Of a stretch of DNA of 5,621 nucleotides, positions 1 to 5,621 are shown in pieces. The position numbers and the translations under genes are program-made. This DNA comes from Eubacteriaceae bacterium (GTDB taxonomy: Bacteria > Bacillota > Clostridia > Eubacteriales > UBA1433): positions 1 through 5,621 of the forward strand of contig JAAZOI010000084.1 of the NCBI GenBank assembly GCA_012797825.1, read 5' to 3'. The notes below the pieces were generated by a model, which saw only the letters and a list, made by a program, of their open reading frames with translations, searched no databases and had not been told where the DNA came from. The number at the start of each line of letters is the position of its first letter. Within the stretch, counting starts at the first letter, position 1.

Positions 1-1276
1 CCATACCCAAAAACTTGTTTACCCAAACAGAGTCTACCGCTATTTTTACAGGCTTTGCAGGGGATGGATATATATCAATAATGCCTTCTATTAGTTCGCA
101 AGCGCCTATTTGTATAAGCAGCTGAGCTGCTCTGTCTGCCGCATAAGTGCTCATGCTGGCGTTTACGCCTTTTGAGAACAACGCCGCGGCGTCGGTATTC
201 ATGTTCATTTTTACAGACGATTTGCGTATATTTTCCGCGTTAAACGCGGCTGATTCTATTACTATCATTTGAGTGTCATTCGTAATTTCCGAGTTCTGCC
301 CGCCCATAATACCCGCAATGCCCACGCCTTTTTTGGTGTCGGTAATTAACAGCAAATCCTCACAGCAAGCTCTTTCCTTTCCGTCAAGGGTAGTAATTTT
401 CTCGTCTTTTTTAGCCCTGCGAACTATTATTTTGTTGCCTTCAATCATTTTGTAATCAAAAGCGTGGAGCGGCTGACCTACTTCCAATAGTATATAGTTA
501 GTAACGTCTACTATATTGTTAATAGGCCTAAAACCGCACGCCATAAGCCTTCGCTGCATCCAAAGCGGGCTTTGCTCTATTTTTTTTACTTTCATCATTC
601 TGCCAACATACCTGTGGCATAAATCAGGGTCGGCTATTTCAATGGATAAATATTTACCTATATCGCTTTTAGTCTCTTTTATTTTGGCATCAGGAACTTT
701 TACGGGGTTGTAAAAAGCCGCCGCGAATTCACGCGCCATGCCTATCATAGACTGACAGTCGGGGCGGTTGTTAGTTATTTCAAAATCTATTACAACATCG
801 TGGAGCCCTAAATGTGTAAGAGCGTCTTCTCCGCATTTAAGCTCTTCTGAGAATACGTATATTCCGCCTTCGCTGTTTTTAGGAAGAACTGATGCGTCAA
901 GTCCTAGCTCTTCACCTGAACACATCATCCCGTTGGAAGTTATGCCTCGAAATTCCGTAACGCCGATTTTCTTTTCGAGAAGTTGTGCCCCTACAAGCGC
1001 AAGAGGTATTGTGTCGCCTTGTTTTATGTTTGTCGCTGCGGTAATTATTGTCTCTGTTTTGCCGAGCCCTATATCCACTGTGCACACGCTTAATTTATCG
1101 GCGTTGGGATGTTTTTCTTTTTTTATTATTTTAGCGACTATTATATCTTTAAGGTTTTCATCTTTATAATCCACAAATTCTACTTTGCTGCCCGTAATGT
1201 TCATTCTGTCTACATATTCATCTACGCTTCTGTCTACTTTTGTGTATTCTTTAAGCCAATCAAGTGATACTAACAT
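1..1276 (-). CDS. pheT: Phenylalanine--tRNA ligase beta subunit, N-terminal 425 residues (partial, runs off left edge)
   Basis: The beta chain of the alpha2-beta2 cytosolic enzyme that charges tRNA-Phe with phenylalanine. Its ATG is at 1276-1274, and 425 codons are in the window of about 800 usual for the family. Visible in order: an N-terminal EMAP/OB-type tRNA-binding domain (about residues 40-150, with HPNADKLSVC at 56-65 and GITSNGMMCSGEELGL at 111-126), the start of the B3/B4 region with NNRPDCQSMIGMAREFA (169-185), then RPINNIVDVTNYILLEVGQP (250-269) ending in LHAFD, the GIAGIMGG loop (319-326), and the start of the B5 region. The catalytic-like core and the C-terminal anticodon-binding domain lie outside. 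The motif usually close to RTEAS-RFEKG reads NTDAAALFSKG (360-370), a divergent but intact version. It starts 3 nt after pheS, with GGGAGG (1288-1283) as its ribosome site inside the last pheS codons, so translation is probably coupled. The family call is very secure. Confidence 0.97.
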   Translation of the reverse strand, partial: MLVSLDWLKEYTKVDRSVDEYVDRMNITGSKVEFVDYKDENLKDIIVAKIIKKEKHPNADKLSVCTVDIGLGKTETIITAATNIKQGDTIPLALVGAQLLEKKIGVTEFRGITSNGMMCSGEELGLDASVLPKNSEGGIYVFSEELKCGEDALTHLGLHDVVIDFEITNNRPDCQSMIGMAREFAAAFYNPVKVPDAKIKETKSDIGKYLSIEIADPDLCHRYVGRMMKVKKIEQSPLWMQRRLMACGFRPINNIVDVTNYILLEVGQPLHAFDYKMIEGNKIIVRRAKKDEKITTLDGKERACCEDLLLITDTKKGVGIAGIMGGQNSEITNDTQMIVIESAAFNAENIRKSSVKMNMNTDAAALFSKGVNASMSTYAADRAAQLLIQIGACELIEGIIDIYPSPAKPVKIAVDSVWVNKFLGM

Positions 1277-1279
1277 ATA

Positions 1280-2308
1280 CTACCTCCCTATGAACTGTTG
1301 TATGAATCTTATGTCGTTTTCATACACCAGCCTTAAATCTTCAAGTCCGTACTTTATCATAGTTATTCTGTCAATGCCCATTCCAAACGCGTAGCCTGAG
1401 TATTCCAAATGGCTTATTCCGCATATTTCCATAATATTCGGGTGCAGCATTCCGCAGCCGAGTATTTCTATCCAGCCCGTGTTACCGCATACTCTGCAGC
1501 CAAGTCCTTTGCATTTGGGACATGTCGCGTCCATTTCAGCGCCGGGTTCCGTGAAGTAAAATTGGTGATGGCGGAACTTTGTTTTTGTTTGCGGTCCGAA
1601 CAGCTGCTTCGCGAAAAATTCAAGAGTTCCTTTAAGGTCGCTCATTGTAATGTCTTTATCTACAATTATTCCTTCCATCTGGTTAAAAAGCGGCGAATGC
1701 GTCGCGTCTATCTCATCGCAGCGGTACACTTTGCCCGGAGATATTACTTTTATAGGAGGCTTATTTGAAAGCATTGTTCTTATCTGAACCGGTGAAGTCT
1801 GTGTTCTCAACAACACATCCTCGTTTATATAGAAAGTATCAGTAAGCGCCCGCGCGGGATGGTTTACTGGCGTATTCAAATAATCGAAATTGTATTTTGT
1901 AAAGTCAATTTCAGGTCCTTCCGCGACAGAGAAACCAATCGATGCGAATATCTCCACAAGCTCAATAGCAGTTTTTGATATGGGATGAAGCGAGCCTATT
2001 TCAACTTTCTTTCCCGGAAGAGTTATGTCTATATACTCTTTATCAAGTTTTGCCTGCATTGCACTATTTAAAATTTCTTCTTTTTTATCGGCAATAGACA
2101 TCTCGATACTTTCTTTTACGGTGTTAGCTGCTGCGCCGATAACAGGTCTTTCTTCTGCCGAGAGAGTGTTCATAGAACGGAGAATATTAGTAAGATTGCC
2201 TTTTTTCCCGAGCACCGACACCCTTATATCTTCAAGCTGTGATATATTTTCGGCTTTATTAATTTTCTGTAATGTCTCATCTTTTATTTCATTTAACTGC
2301 CTTATCAT
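1280..2308 (-). CDS. pheS: Phenylalanine--tRNA ligase alpha subunit
   Basis: The catalytic alpha chain of the class II synthetase, which activates phenylalanine with ATP and transfers it to tRNA-Phe in the cytosol. It is 342 residues, the normal length. The N-terminal ~90 residues form the charged helical arm expected to bind tRNA. The catalytic domain follows: GPEIDFTKYNFDYLNTP (131-147), HPARALTDTFY (150-160), motif 2 region GKVYRCDEIDATHSPLFNQ (192-210), FTEPGAEMD (252-260) and motif 3 GYAFGMGIDR (305-314). A C-x2-C-x4-C-x2-C cluster (Cys263, 266, 271, 274) precedes TGWIEILGCGMLHPN; similar clusters are known in Firmicute PheS proteins and may bind zinc, though that is inference here. The start is set by GGAGGAGG just upstream (about 2313-2320) and by overlap of its ATG with the Nudix stop (ATGA, 2308-2305). 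pheT follows directly. Expression is expected to depend on the Phe T-box upstream of the operon. Confidence 0.99.
   Translation of the reverse strand: MIRQLNEIKDETLQKINKAENISQLEDIRVSVLGKKGNLTNILRSMNTLSAEERPVIGAAANTVKESIEMSIADKKEEILNSAMQAKLDKEYIDITLPGKKVEIGSLHPISKTAIELVEIFASIGFSVAEGPEIDFTKYNFDYLNTPVNHPARALTDTFYINEDVLLRTQTSPVQIRTMLSNKPPIKVISPGKVYRCDEIDATHSPLFNQMEGIIVDKDITMSDLKGTLEFFAKQLFGPQTKTKFRHHQFYFTEPGAEMDATCPKCKGLGCRVCGNTGWIEILGCGMLHPNIMEICGISHLEYSGYAFGMGIDRITMIKYGLEDLRLVYENDIRFIQQFIGR
1283..1288 (-). promoter_or_regulatory. Ribosome binding site of pheT, embedded in the end of pheS
   Basis: GGGAGG encodes the final Gly-Arg of pheS and lies 6 nt upstream of the pheT ATG (1276-1274). Since the pheS stop (1282-1280) sits between this site and the start, ribosomes finishing pheS are well placed to begin pheT, which fits the equal subunit amounts needed in the heterotetramer. 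Confidence 0.8.
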
Positions 2309-2928
2309 ATTTCCTCCTCCTGGTTTTTAAGTATATTTACAAATTGATTAATTATTTTCGCCGTTATTCCCCAAATGTTATAGTCTTTATAATAATAAAA
2401 ATATACTTTTTCCCGTCTGGGTTTCCAGTTATAATCTCTGCCTTTATGAATTTTGTCAAACGGAAACTCTTCTTCAAATTCCGCCTGATAATTAACCGTA
2501 TGCACTTTCGGCTGGCTGTTTAAAAAGAAATCAAGCGGAGCGGTGAAAACTTCTTCCACTTCATCTGCTGAAATATTAAGTTTTGATATGTCTATATCTT
2601 TCGCATATCCTACGACAGGTATTATTTTTCTTTCGTCTCCGGTAAAGATAGGATTCATTCTGCCAAGTATCTCAATTTCTGTTGGGTATATGCCCACTTC
2701 TTCATACGTCTCCCGCAGGGCTTCGCCTATTACGTCATCGTCTTCGCATAGTCCTCCGGGAAGAGAAATATCACCCGGTTGCGCGTTTTCGGAAAGGTTT
2801 CTGCTCCTTACTTCGAACAAAATATTGATTTCGCCTTTAATATCTAATAAAAGTATTAATACCGAGTATTTTTTATTGTGTTTATCGTATAAATAATTTA
2901 TGTTTTTATATTTATTATCGTTATCCAT
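2305..2928 (-). CDS. Nudix hydrolase, CoA pyrophosphatase (NudL/YeaB-like) family
   Basis: A 207-residue cytosolic protein. It carries the signature that precedes the Nudix box in CoA-type family members, VRSRNLSENAQPGDISLPGG (40-59), followed by the box itself ending in ALRETYEEVGI (70-80). The metal-binding REXXEE core (Arg72, Glu73, Glu76, Glu77) is intact. The first acidic position of the box is Asp rather than Glu, and spacing there is slightly compressed. Family members typically split CoA or related nucleoside diphosphate derivatives into two phosphorylated parts using Mg or Mn; the actual substrate cannot be read from sequence. It is the first gene behind a Phe T-box. Its stop overlaps the pheS start, and its last codons (QEEE) contain the pheS ribosome site, so it is almost certainly co-expressed with pheST. 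The ATG at 2928-2926 is supported by AGGG 5 nt upstream. The family call is secure and the substrate is uncertain. Confidence 0.92.
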   Translation of the reverse strand: MDNDNKYKNINYLYDKHNKKYSVLILLLDIKGEINILFEVRSRNLSENAQPGDISLPGGLCEDDDVIGEALRETYEEVGIYPTEIEILGRMNPIFTGDERKIIPVVGYAKDIDISKLNISADEVEEVFTAPLDFFLNSQPKVHTVNYQAEFEEEFPFDKIHKGRDYNWKPRREKVYFYYYKDYNIWGITAKIINQFVNILKNQEEEI

Positions 2929-2963
2929 AAATTCCCTGACTTTTGATTTTTATTTAAAAGCAT

Positions 2964-2988
2964 AAAAAAATCCCTTCGTATAAAGGGA
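2964..2988 (-). terminator. Intrinsic terminator of the T-box leader
   Basis: On the minus strand TCCCTT (2988-2983) pairs with AAGGGA (2976-2971) around a six-base loop, followed by seven T (2970-2964). This is the OFF-state hairpin of the riboswitch. Its 5' arm is also the strand that pairs with the T-box sequence in the antiterminator, so the two structures exclude each other. Transcription past it reaches the Nudix ATG 35 nt downstream. Confidence 0.92.
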
Positions 2989-3177
2989 CGATTAAATAAC
3001 CGCGGTACCACCCTAATTAGCAATAATACCCACTTTTCGCCTTATTGCGGCAGACATTTTTCGCTCCGCGGTTGAATATTCGTACTAGCCAGCATAAAAA
3101 CGCTTTCAGCTTACAGCGTTTTTTCTCTTTTCCATGCAATATGAAAGTACTACTTGCACCGCTTCACAGCTCATATT
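2964..3177 (-). promoter_or_regulatory. T-box riboswitch, Phe (UUC) specifier, controlling the Nudix-pheS-pheT operon
   Basis: This leader senses uncharged tRNA-Phe and lets transcription through when the tRNA is not aminoacylated. Stem I closes with GCGGT (3162-3158) and ACCGC (3072-3068). Above these is the specifier loop, with the loop-E parts AGTA (3154-3151) and GAA (3081-3079), then the codon TTC (3076-3074) followed by a purine. The loop is closed by GTACT (3150-3146) with AGTAC (3086-3082). The distal arm has AGAGA (3128-3124) and a perfect 9-bp hairpin (3123-3115 with 3104-3096). Stem III pairs GCAATAA (3048-3042) with TTATTGC (3026-3020). The conserved T-box AGGGTGGTACCGCG is at 3014-3001; its variable base is U, which matches an A73 discriminator as in tRNA-Phe. 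AGGG and GCG of the T-box can pair with CGTCCCT (2990-2984) to form the antiterminator. The 5' end is estimated from the promoter. The specifier agrees with the pheST genes it precedes. Confidence 0.96.
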
Positions 3178-3183
3178 TTAAAA

Positions 3184-3212
3184 AATATAACATAAATGCT
3201 TATATGTGTCAA
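3184..3212 (-). promoter_or_regulatory. Sigma-A type promoter of the T-box/Nudix/pheST operon
   Basis: On the minus strand a perfect -35 TTGACA (3212-3207) is followed after 17 bp by -10 TATATT (3189-3184, five of six consensus bases). The predicted transcription start is about 3177, a few bases before the 5' side of T-box stem I, exactly where the leader should begin. This agreement makes the call strong although no start site has been measured. Confidence 0.85.
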
Positions 3213-3226
3213 TAAATAAAATATTA

Positions 3227-3255
3227 TTGAATTTGAATATATATTATATTATAAT
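3227..3255 (+). promoter_or_regulatory. Sigma-A type promoter of the metF operon
   Basis: A -35 TTGAAT (3227-3232) and a perfect -10 TATAAT (3250-3255) are separated by 17 bp. The expected start near 3262 gives an untranslated leader of only about 20 nt before the metF ATG. The surrounding DNA is very AT-rich, so chance matches are possible, but spacing and position fit well. No operator is obvious. The -35 box is 14 bp from that of the divergent operon, so a regulator binding here could affect both. Confidence 0.75.
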
Positions 3256-3283
3256 TTTTAATTATACTTTTGTGAGGATTTAA

Positions 3284-4171
3284 ATGGAAATATCAAAATT
3301 ATTCAAAGAAAAGAAAATAGTTTACTCTTTTGAGATATTCCCTCCCAAGCTGAATTCTCCGATAGAAGTAATATACGATACTCTTTCTCATCTTGAGAAT
3401 TTAAAGCACGATTACTTAAGCGTTACATACGGAGCGGGCGGAAGCGATGTAAAGTCGCGCACTTGCGACATAGCTTCTATTATTAAAAATAAATATAATA
3501 TAGAGCCGTTATCTCACCTTACATGCATAAACTCAAAAAAGGATGAGGTCAGGCAAGTTCTTGACGCTTTAAGAGACGGCAACGTTACTAATATACTTGC
3601 TATGAGAGGCGACAAACAGCCGGGCACTATAGTTGCCGATGATTTTAAATTTTCCTATCATCTTATGGATTTTATAGCCCGTAACGGCGGTTTTAACATA
3701 GCCGGCGCGTGCTATCCCGAAGGGCATCCCGAATGCGAAAGTCTTACTAAAGATATTGAGTATATGAAAAAAAAGCAGGACTGCGGAGCTGAATTTTTTA
3801 TAACACAGATGTTTTTCGATAACGGTCTGTTTTATGAATTCATAAATAAGGCAAGAAAAACAGGCGTAACCGCTCCCGTTCAGGTCGGTATTATGCCGAT
3901 TACAAGCACTAAGCAGATAGAACGTATTGTTTACTTATCAGGCGCAAGAATACCGCAGAAACTTTCCAAACTGCTTGCCAGATACGGCAGTAACAAAGAA
4001 GCGATGACGCAGGCGGGAATTATATACGCAACGGAGCAGATAATGGACCTTGTCGAAAACAATGTACAAGGCATACATATATACACAATGAACAACTTAA
4101 ATATAGCAAGACGAATAACCGAAAACATAAACAGCGTAATAAGCATGGAAAACACTTCTTATTTAGGATAA
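3284..4171 (+). CDS. metF: 5,10-methylenetetrahydrofolate reductase
   Basis: A cytosolic flavoprotein that reduces 5,10-methylene-THF to 5-methyl-THF, the methyl donor for methionine synthase. Its 295 residues match the roughly 295-residue bacterial MetF type, without the long C-terminal regulatory domain of eukaryotic enzymes. Family motifs in order: FEIFPPK (16-22, with Glu17 as the likely catalytic acid), SVTYGAGGS (46-54), HLTC (78-81), ILAMRGD (104-110, Asp110 expected near the flavin and folate), GACYPEGHPE (141-150), and CGAEFFITQMFFD (167-179) with the folate-contacting Gln175. The start ATG is preceded by GAGGA (3274-3278) at a 5-nt spacing. Two more methionine-synthesis genes follow at once, so the role is methionine methyl supply. 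Acetogenic Clostridia pair MetF with a zinc protein, MetV; none is visible here, so a plain biosynthetic MetF is more likely. The electron donor (NADH, ferredoxin or other) cannot be told. Confidence 0.97.
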   Translation: MEISKLFKEKKIVYSFEIFPPKLNSPIEVIYDTLSHLENLKHDYLSVTYGAGGSDVKSRTCDIASIIKNKYNIEPLSHLTCINSKKDEVRQVLDALRDGNVTNILAMRGDKQPGTIVADDFKFSYHLMDFIARNGGFNIAGACYPEGHPECESLTKDIEYMKKKQDCGAEFFITQMFFDNGLFYEFINKARKTGVTAPVQVGIMPITSTKQIERIVYLSGARIPQKLSKLLARYGSNKEAMTQAGIIYATEQIMDLVENNVQGIHIYTMNNLNIARRITENINSVISMENTSYLG

Positions 4172-4174
4172 TTT

Positions 4175-4849
4175 ATGGATTATGCAATTAATAAAAATGA
4201 TGTTCTTTCCTATCTGGGGCATAACGGTCAGACTATAGACGATAAACTTGAAAGACTGATAGAGCAAACTATTGCTCTTTCTTACGATTATATTAAACCG
4301 TTAAGTATTTACGGTATTTTTGATATAGCGGCGGATAACGGGTGCGTTTCTTTTAAAGGCTTGTTTGACGTAAAGAGTGAAGACTTATATAAGCTTCTAA
4401 AATACTCTAAAAAAGCGGTGCTTGCCGCTATCACTTTAGGAAGTGAAATTGAGCAGAACATTAAACGCTTTTCATACACGGAAATAAACAAAGCTTTAAT
4501 ATTGGACTGCTGCGCCGCGGCGGCTATAGAAAGCTATGCTGATGATGTACTGAATAAAATTGCTAGTAAGATTAAAGAAGACAACTTCAATCTTACTAAC
4601 CGTTTCTCGTGCGGCTACGGCGATTTCTCTCTGTCGCATCAGGCAGATATTATAGCCGCTTTGGATGCGAAAAAGAGAATCGGTCTGTATTGTGATGATA
4701 ACAATATGCTTTATCCGAAGAAATCCATGACAGCGGTTATAGGCATAACCGATGAAAATATCAAACATAAATACTATGCGGGATGTGAAAACTGCGCCGC
4801 AAAAAATATATGCAAATACAGAAAGGCGGGCAAAACCTGTGCAACTTAA
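4175..4849 (+). CDS. Stand-alone methionine synthase reactivation-domain protein (cobalamin-dependent MetH partner)
   Basis: A 224-residue protein resembling the C-terminal S-adenosylmethionine-binding domain of MetH. In E. coli that domain re-methylates cobalamin after it is oxidised to cob(II)alamin. Key evidence is RFSCGYGDFSLSHQ (143-156), which contains the Arg-x3-Gly-Tyr element used for SAM binding in MetH (RPAPGY in E. coli), and MLYPKKSMTAVIGI (178-191), matching the end of the domain. An N-terminal ~130 residues, including LAAITLGSEIE (83-93), are shared with clostridial single-domain relatives. The tail holds four cysteines (Cys204, 207, 213, 222) that could bind a metal; this is inference. 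Cys146 stands where Pro is usual. The ATG is 3 nt after the metF stop with AGGA (4165-4168) as ribosome site, and the 3' end overlaps metH by 11 nt. This position directly before metH supports a role as its separate activator, which likely also needs a flavodoxin or other reductant. Confidence 0.88.
   Translation: MDYAINKNDVLSYLGHNGQTIDDKLERLIEQTIALSYDYIKPLSIYGIFDIAADNGCVSFKGLFDVKSEDLYKLLKYSKKAVLAAITLGSEIEQNIKRFSYTEINKALILDCCAAAAIESYADDVLNKIASKIKEDNFNLTNRFSCGYGDFSLSHQADIIAALDAKKRIGLYCDDNNMLYPKKSMTAVIGITDENIKHKYYAGCENCAAKNICKYRKAGKTCAT
4822..4830 (+). promoter_or_regulatory. Ribosome binding site deciding the GTG start of metH
   Basis: AAAGGCGGG lies 8 nt before the GTG at 4839-4841. It is an imperfect Shine-Dalgarno but the only purine-rich site near the start. 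The first in-frame ATG (4893) falls inside the conserved LDGAMGT motif and would destroy it, and no other start codon fits upstream, so GTG is favoured. Confidence 0.65.
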
Positions 4850-5621
4850 AGAAAAACTGCAAAACAGAGAATTAATAACACTTGACGGAGCCATGGGTAC
4901 CATGCTTGAAGCATCATACACTTTAAGCCCAGGTCGTCCACCCGAAGAGGTAAATATACTTTCACCCCAAACTGTTTCAGGCGTGCACGAGGCGTACTTA
5001 AAAGCGGGAAGCGATATAATACTTACGAACACTTTCGGAGCAAGCTCCGCTAAGCTTAGTAAGTTTGGTCTTGATATCAATGAAGTAATTCCTGCCGCAG
5101 TTAAAGCTGCTAAAAACGCCGCTTGCAAATACTCAGCGTGCGTAGCTTTGGATATAGGCCCTCTGGGTCAGCTGCTTGAGCCCATGGGTACACTTTCATT
5201 TGAGGACGCTTACGAATTATTTAAAGAACAAGTACTTCTTGGCGTATCAAACGGAGTAGACTTAATATATATTGAAACCATGTCAGATTTGTACGAAATG
5301 CGCGCAGCGCTTCTTGCCGCTAAAGAAAACTCAAACTTGCCCGTTTTTGCGACAATGAGTTTTGATGCGCATGGCCGCACGTTTTCAGGCTGCGACGCTG
5401 CAAGCGTCGCTCTTACTCTTACCGCTCTGGGCGCTGACGCCATAGGCGTAAACTGCTCGCTAGGGCCGAAAGAAGTTTATCCGATTTTATCTCAAATATC
5501 AACTCACACTTCCCTTCCTTTAATTGCAAAGCCCAATGCGGGGCTGCCTAAAATAGCGGCAGATATAACCGTGTTTGAAATAACGGCGCAGCAGTTCGCG
5601 CTTGATATGACGTTATTTGCG
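4839..5621 (+). CDS. metH: Cobalamin-dependent methionine synthase, homocysteine-binding domain (partial, runs off right edge)
   Basis: The N-terminal 261 residues of the enzyme that moves the methyl group of 5-methyl-THF via cobalamin to homocysteine, giving methionine in the cytosol. The visible part is the homocysteine S-methyltransferase barrel: ITLDGAMGTML (13-23), AGSDIILTNTFGA (56-68), ALDIGPLGQLLEP (103-115), DLIYIETMSD (141-150), and GVNCSLGP (203-210) with Cys206, the first of three zinc-ligand cysteines. The other two, normally in a GGCC motif, lie beyond the edge, as do the pterin, cobalamin-cap and B12-binding domains. The GTG start overlaps the end of the upstream reactivation gene by 11 nt in another frame, indicating translational coupling. 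The presence of that separate gene predicts that this MetH lacks its own C-terminal activation domain and would be about 800 residues rather than about 1200. A stand-alone homocysteine methyltransferase (MmuM/BHMT-like) is the alternative, but context and sequence favour MetH. Confidence 0.93.
   Translation, partial: MQLKEKLQNRELITLDGAMGTMLEASYTLSPGRPPEEVNILSPQTVSGVHEAYLKAGSDIILTNTFGASSAKLSKFGLDINEVIPAAVKAAKNAACKYSACVALDIGPLGQLLEPMGTLSFEDAYELFKEQVLLGVSNGVDLIYIETMSDLYEMRAALLAAKENSNLPVFATMSFDAHGRTFSGCDAASVALTLTALGADAIGVNCSLGPKEVYPILSQISTHTSLPLIAKPNAGLPKIAADITVFEITAQQFALDMTLFA

Noticed and set aside
768..1169. Open frame of 133 codons on the plus strand within pheT
   Set aside because: The minus strand here encodes the clear tRNA-binding and B3/B4 regions of PheT without interruption.
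1409..1768. Open frame of 119 codons on the plus strand inside pheS
   Set aside because: Antisense to the most conserved part of pheS, with no recognisable domain.
1826..1862. HPARAL in PheS as an unusual active-site change from HPARD
   Set aside because: An Ala after HPAR also occurs in E. coli PheS (HPARADHDTF), so this is normal variation.
3040..3180. Several inverted repeats in the intergenic region as possible mobile-element ends
   Set aside because: They are accounted for by T-box stem I, stem III and the antiterminator/terminator helices.
4175..4849. Reading the 224-residue protein as MetV, the zinc partner of MetF in acetogens
   Set aside because: It has the Arg-x3-Gly-Tyr SAM element and the MetH activation-domain C-terminal motif and lies directly before metH; its four-cysteine tail alone does not make it MetV.
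4496..5128. Open frame of 210 codons on the minus strand across the reactivation gene and the start of metH
   Set aside because: It lies antisense to two well-recognised genes, has no family motifs or good ribosome site, and its hydrophobic composition is what an antisense reading of these genes gives.

Overview
The window looks like ordinary chromosomal housekeeping DNA from an AT-rich, low-GC Gram-positive bacterium, most likely a member of the Clostridia. The main reasons are a tRNA-dependent T-box riboswitch in front of phenylalanyl-tRNA synthetase genes, strong Shine-Dalgarno sites with short spacers, very AT-rich intergenic DNA with near-consensus sigma-A promoters, and a cobalamin-dependent methionine synthase whose reactivation domain is a separate gene. 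The species cannot be named from the sequence alone.

The left half (1-3212) is a leftward operon. It starts at a TTGACA-17-TATATT promoter (3184-3212) and runs through a complete T-box leader (about 2964-3177). It then encodes a Nudix hydrolase of the CoA pyrophosphatase (NudL-like) type (2305-2928), pheS (1280-2308) and the first 425 codons of pheT, which leaves the window at base 1. The T-box can be read in detail: a stem I specifier loop with the Phe codon UUC, a stem III, the conserved T-box sequence with UGGU (able to pair with a tRNA ending in ACCA), and an intrinsic terminator whose 5' arm is also the 3' arm of the antiterminator. The Nudix stop and pheS start overlap as ATGA, and pheS and pheT are 3 nt apart, so the three genes are probably co-translated and induced together when uncharged tRNA-Phe accumulates.

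The intergenic region (2929-3283, 355 bp) holds the T-box leader and two back-to-back promoters whose -35 boxes are only 14 bp apart. I see no gene in it.

The right half (3227-5621) is a rightward methionine/one-carbon operon: metF (5,10-methylenetetrahydrofolate reductase, 3284-4171), a stand-alone methionine synthase reactivation-domain protein (4175-4849), and the start of metH (from a GTG at 4839, running off the right edge). MetF makes 5-methyl-THF, MetH passes its methyl group through cobalamin to homocysteine, and the reactivation protein probably re-methylates oxidised cob(II)alamin using S-adenosylmethionine. The gene spacing (3 nt, then an 11-nt overlap) suggests a tightly coupled unit. 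The metF leader is only about 20 nt, too short for a SAM or T-box riboswitch.

I found no mobile element, CRISPR array, tRNA, rRNA or clearly new system. The most interesting points are the Nudix gene placed first under a Phe T-box and the split MetH arrangement with a cysteine-rich tail on the reactivation protein.
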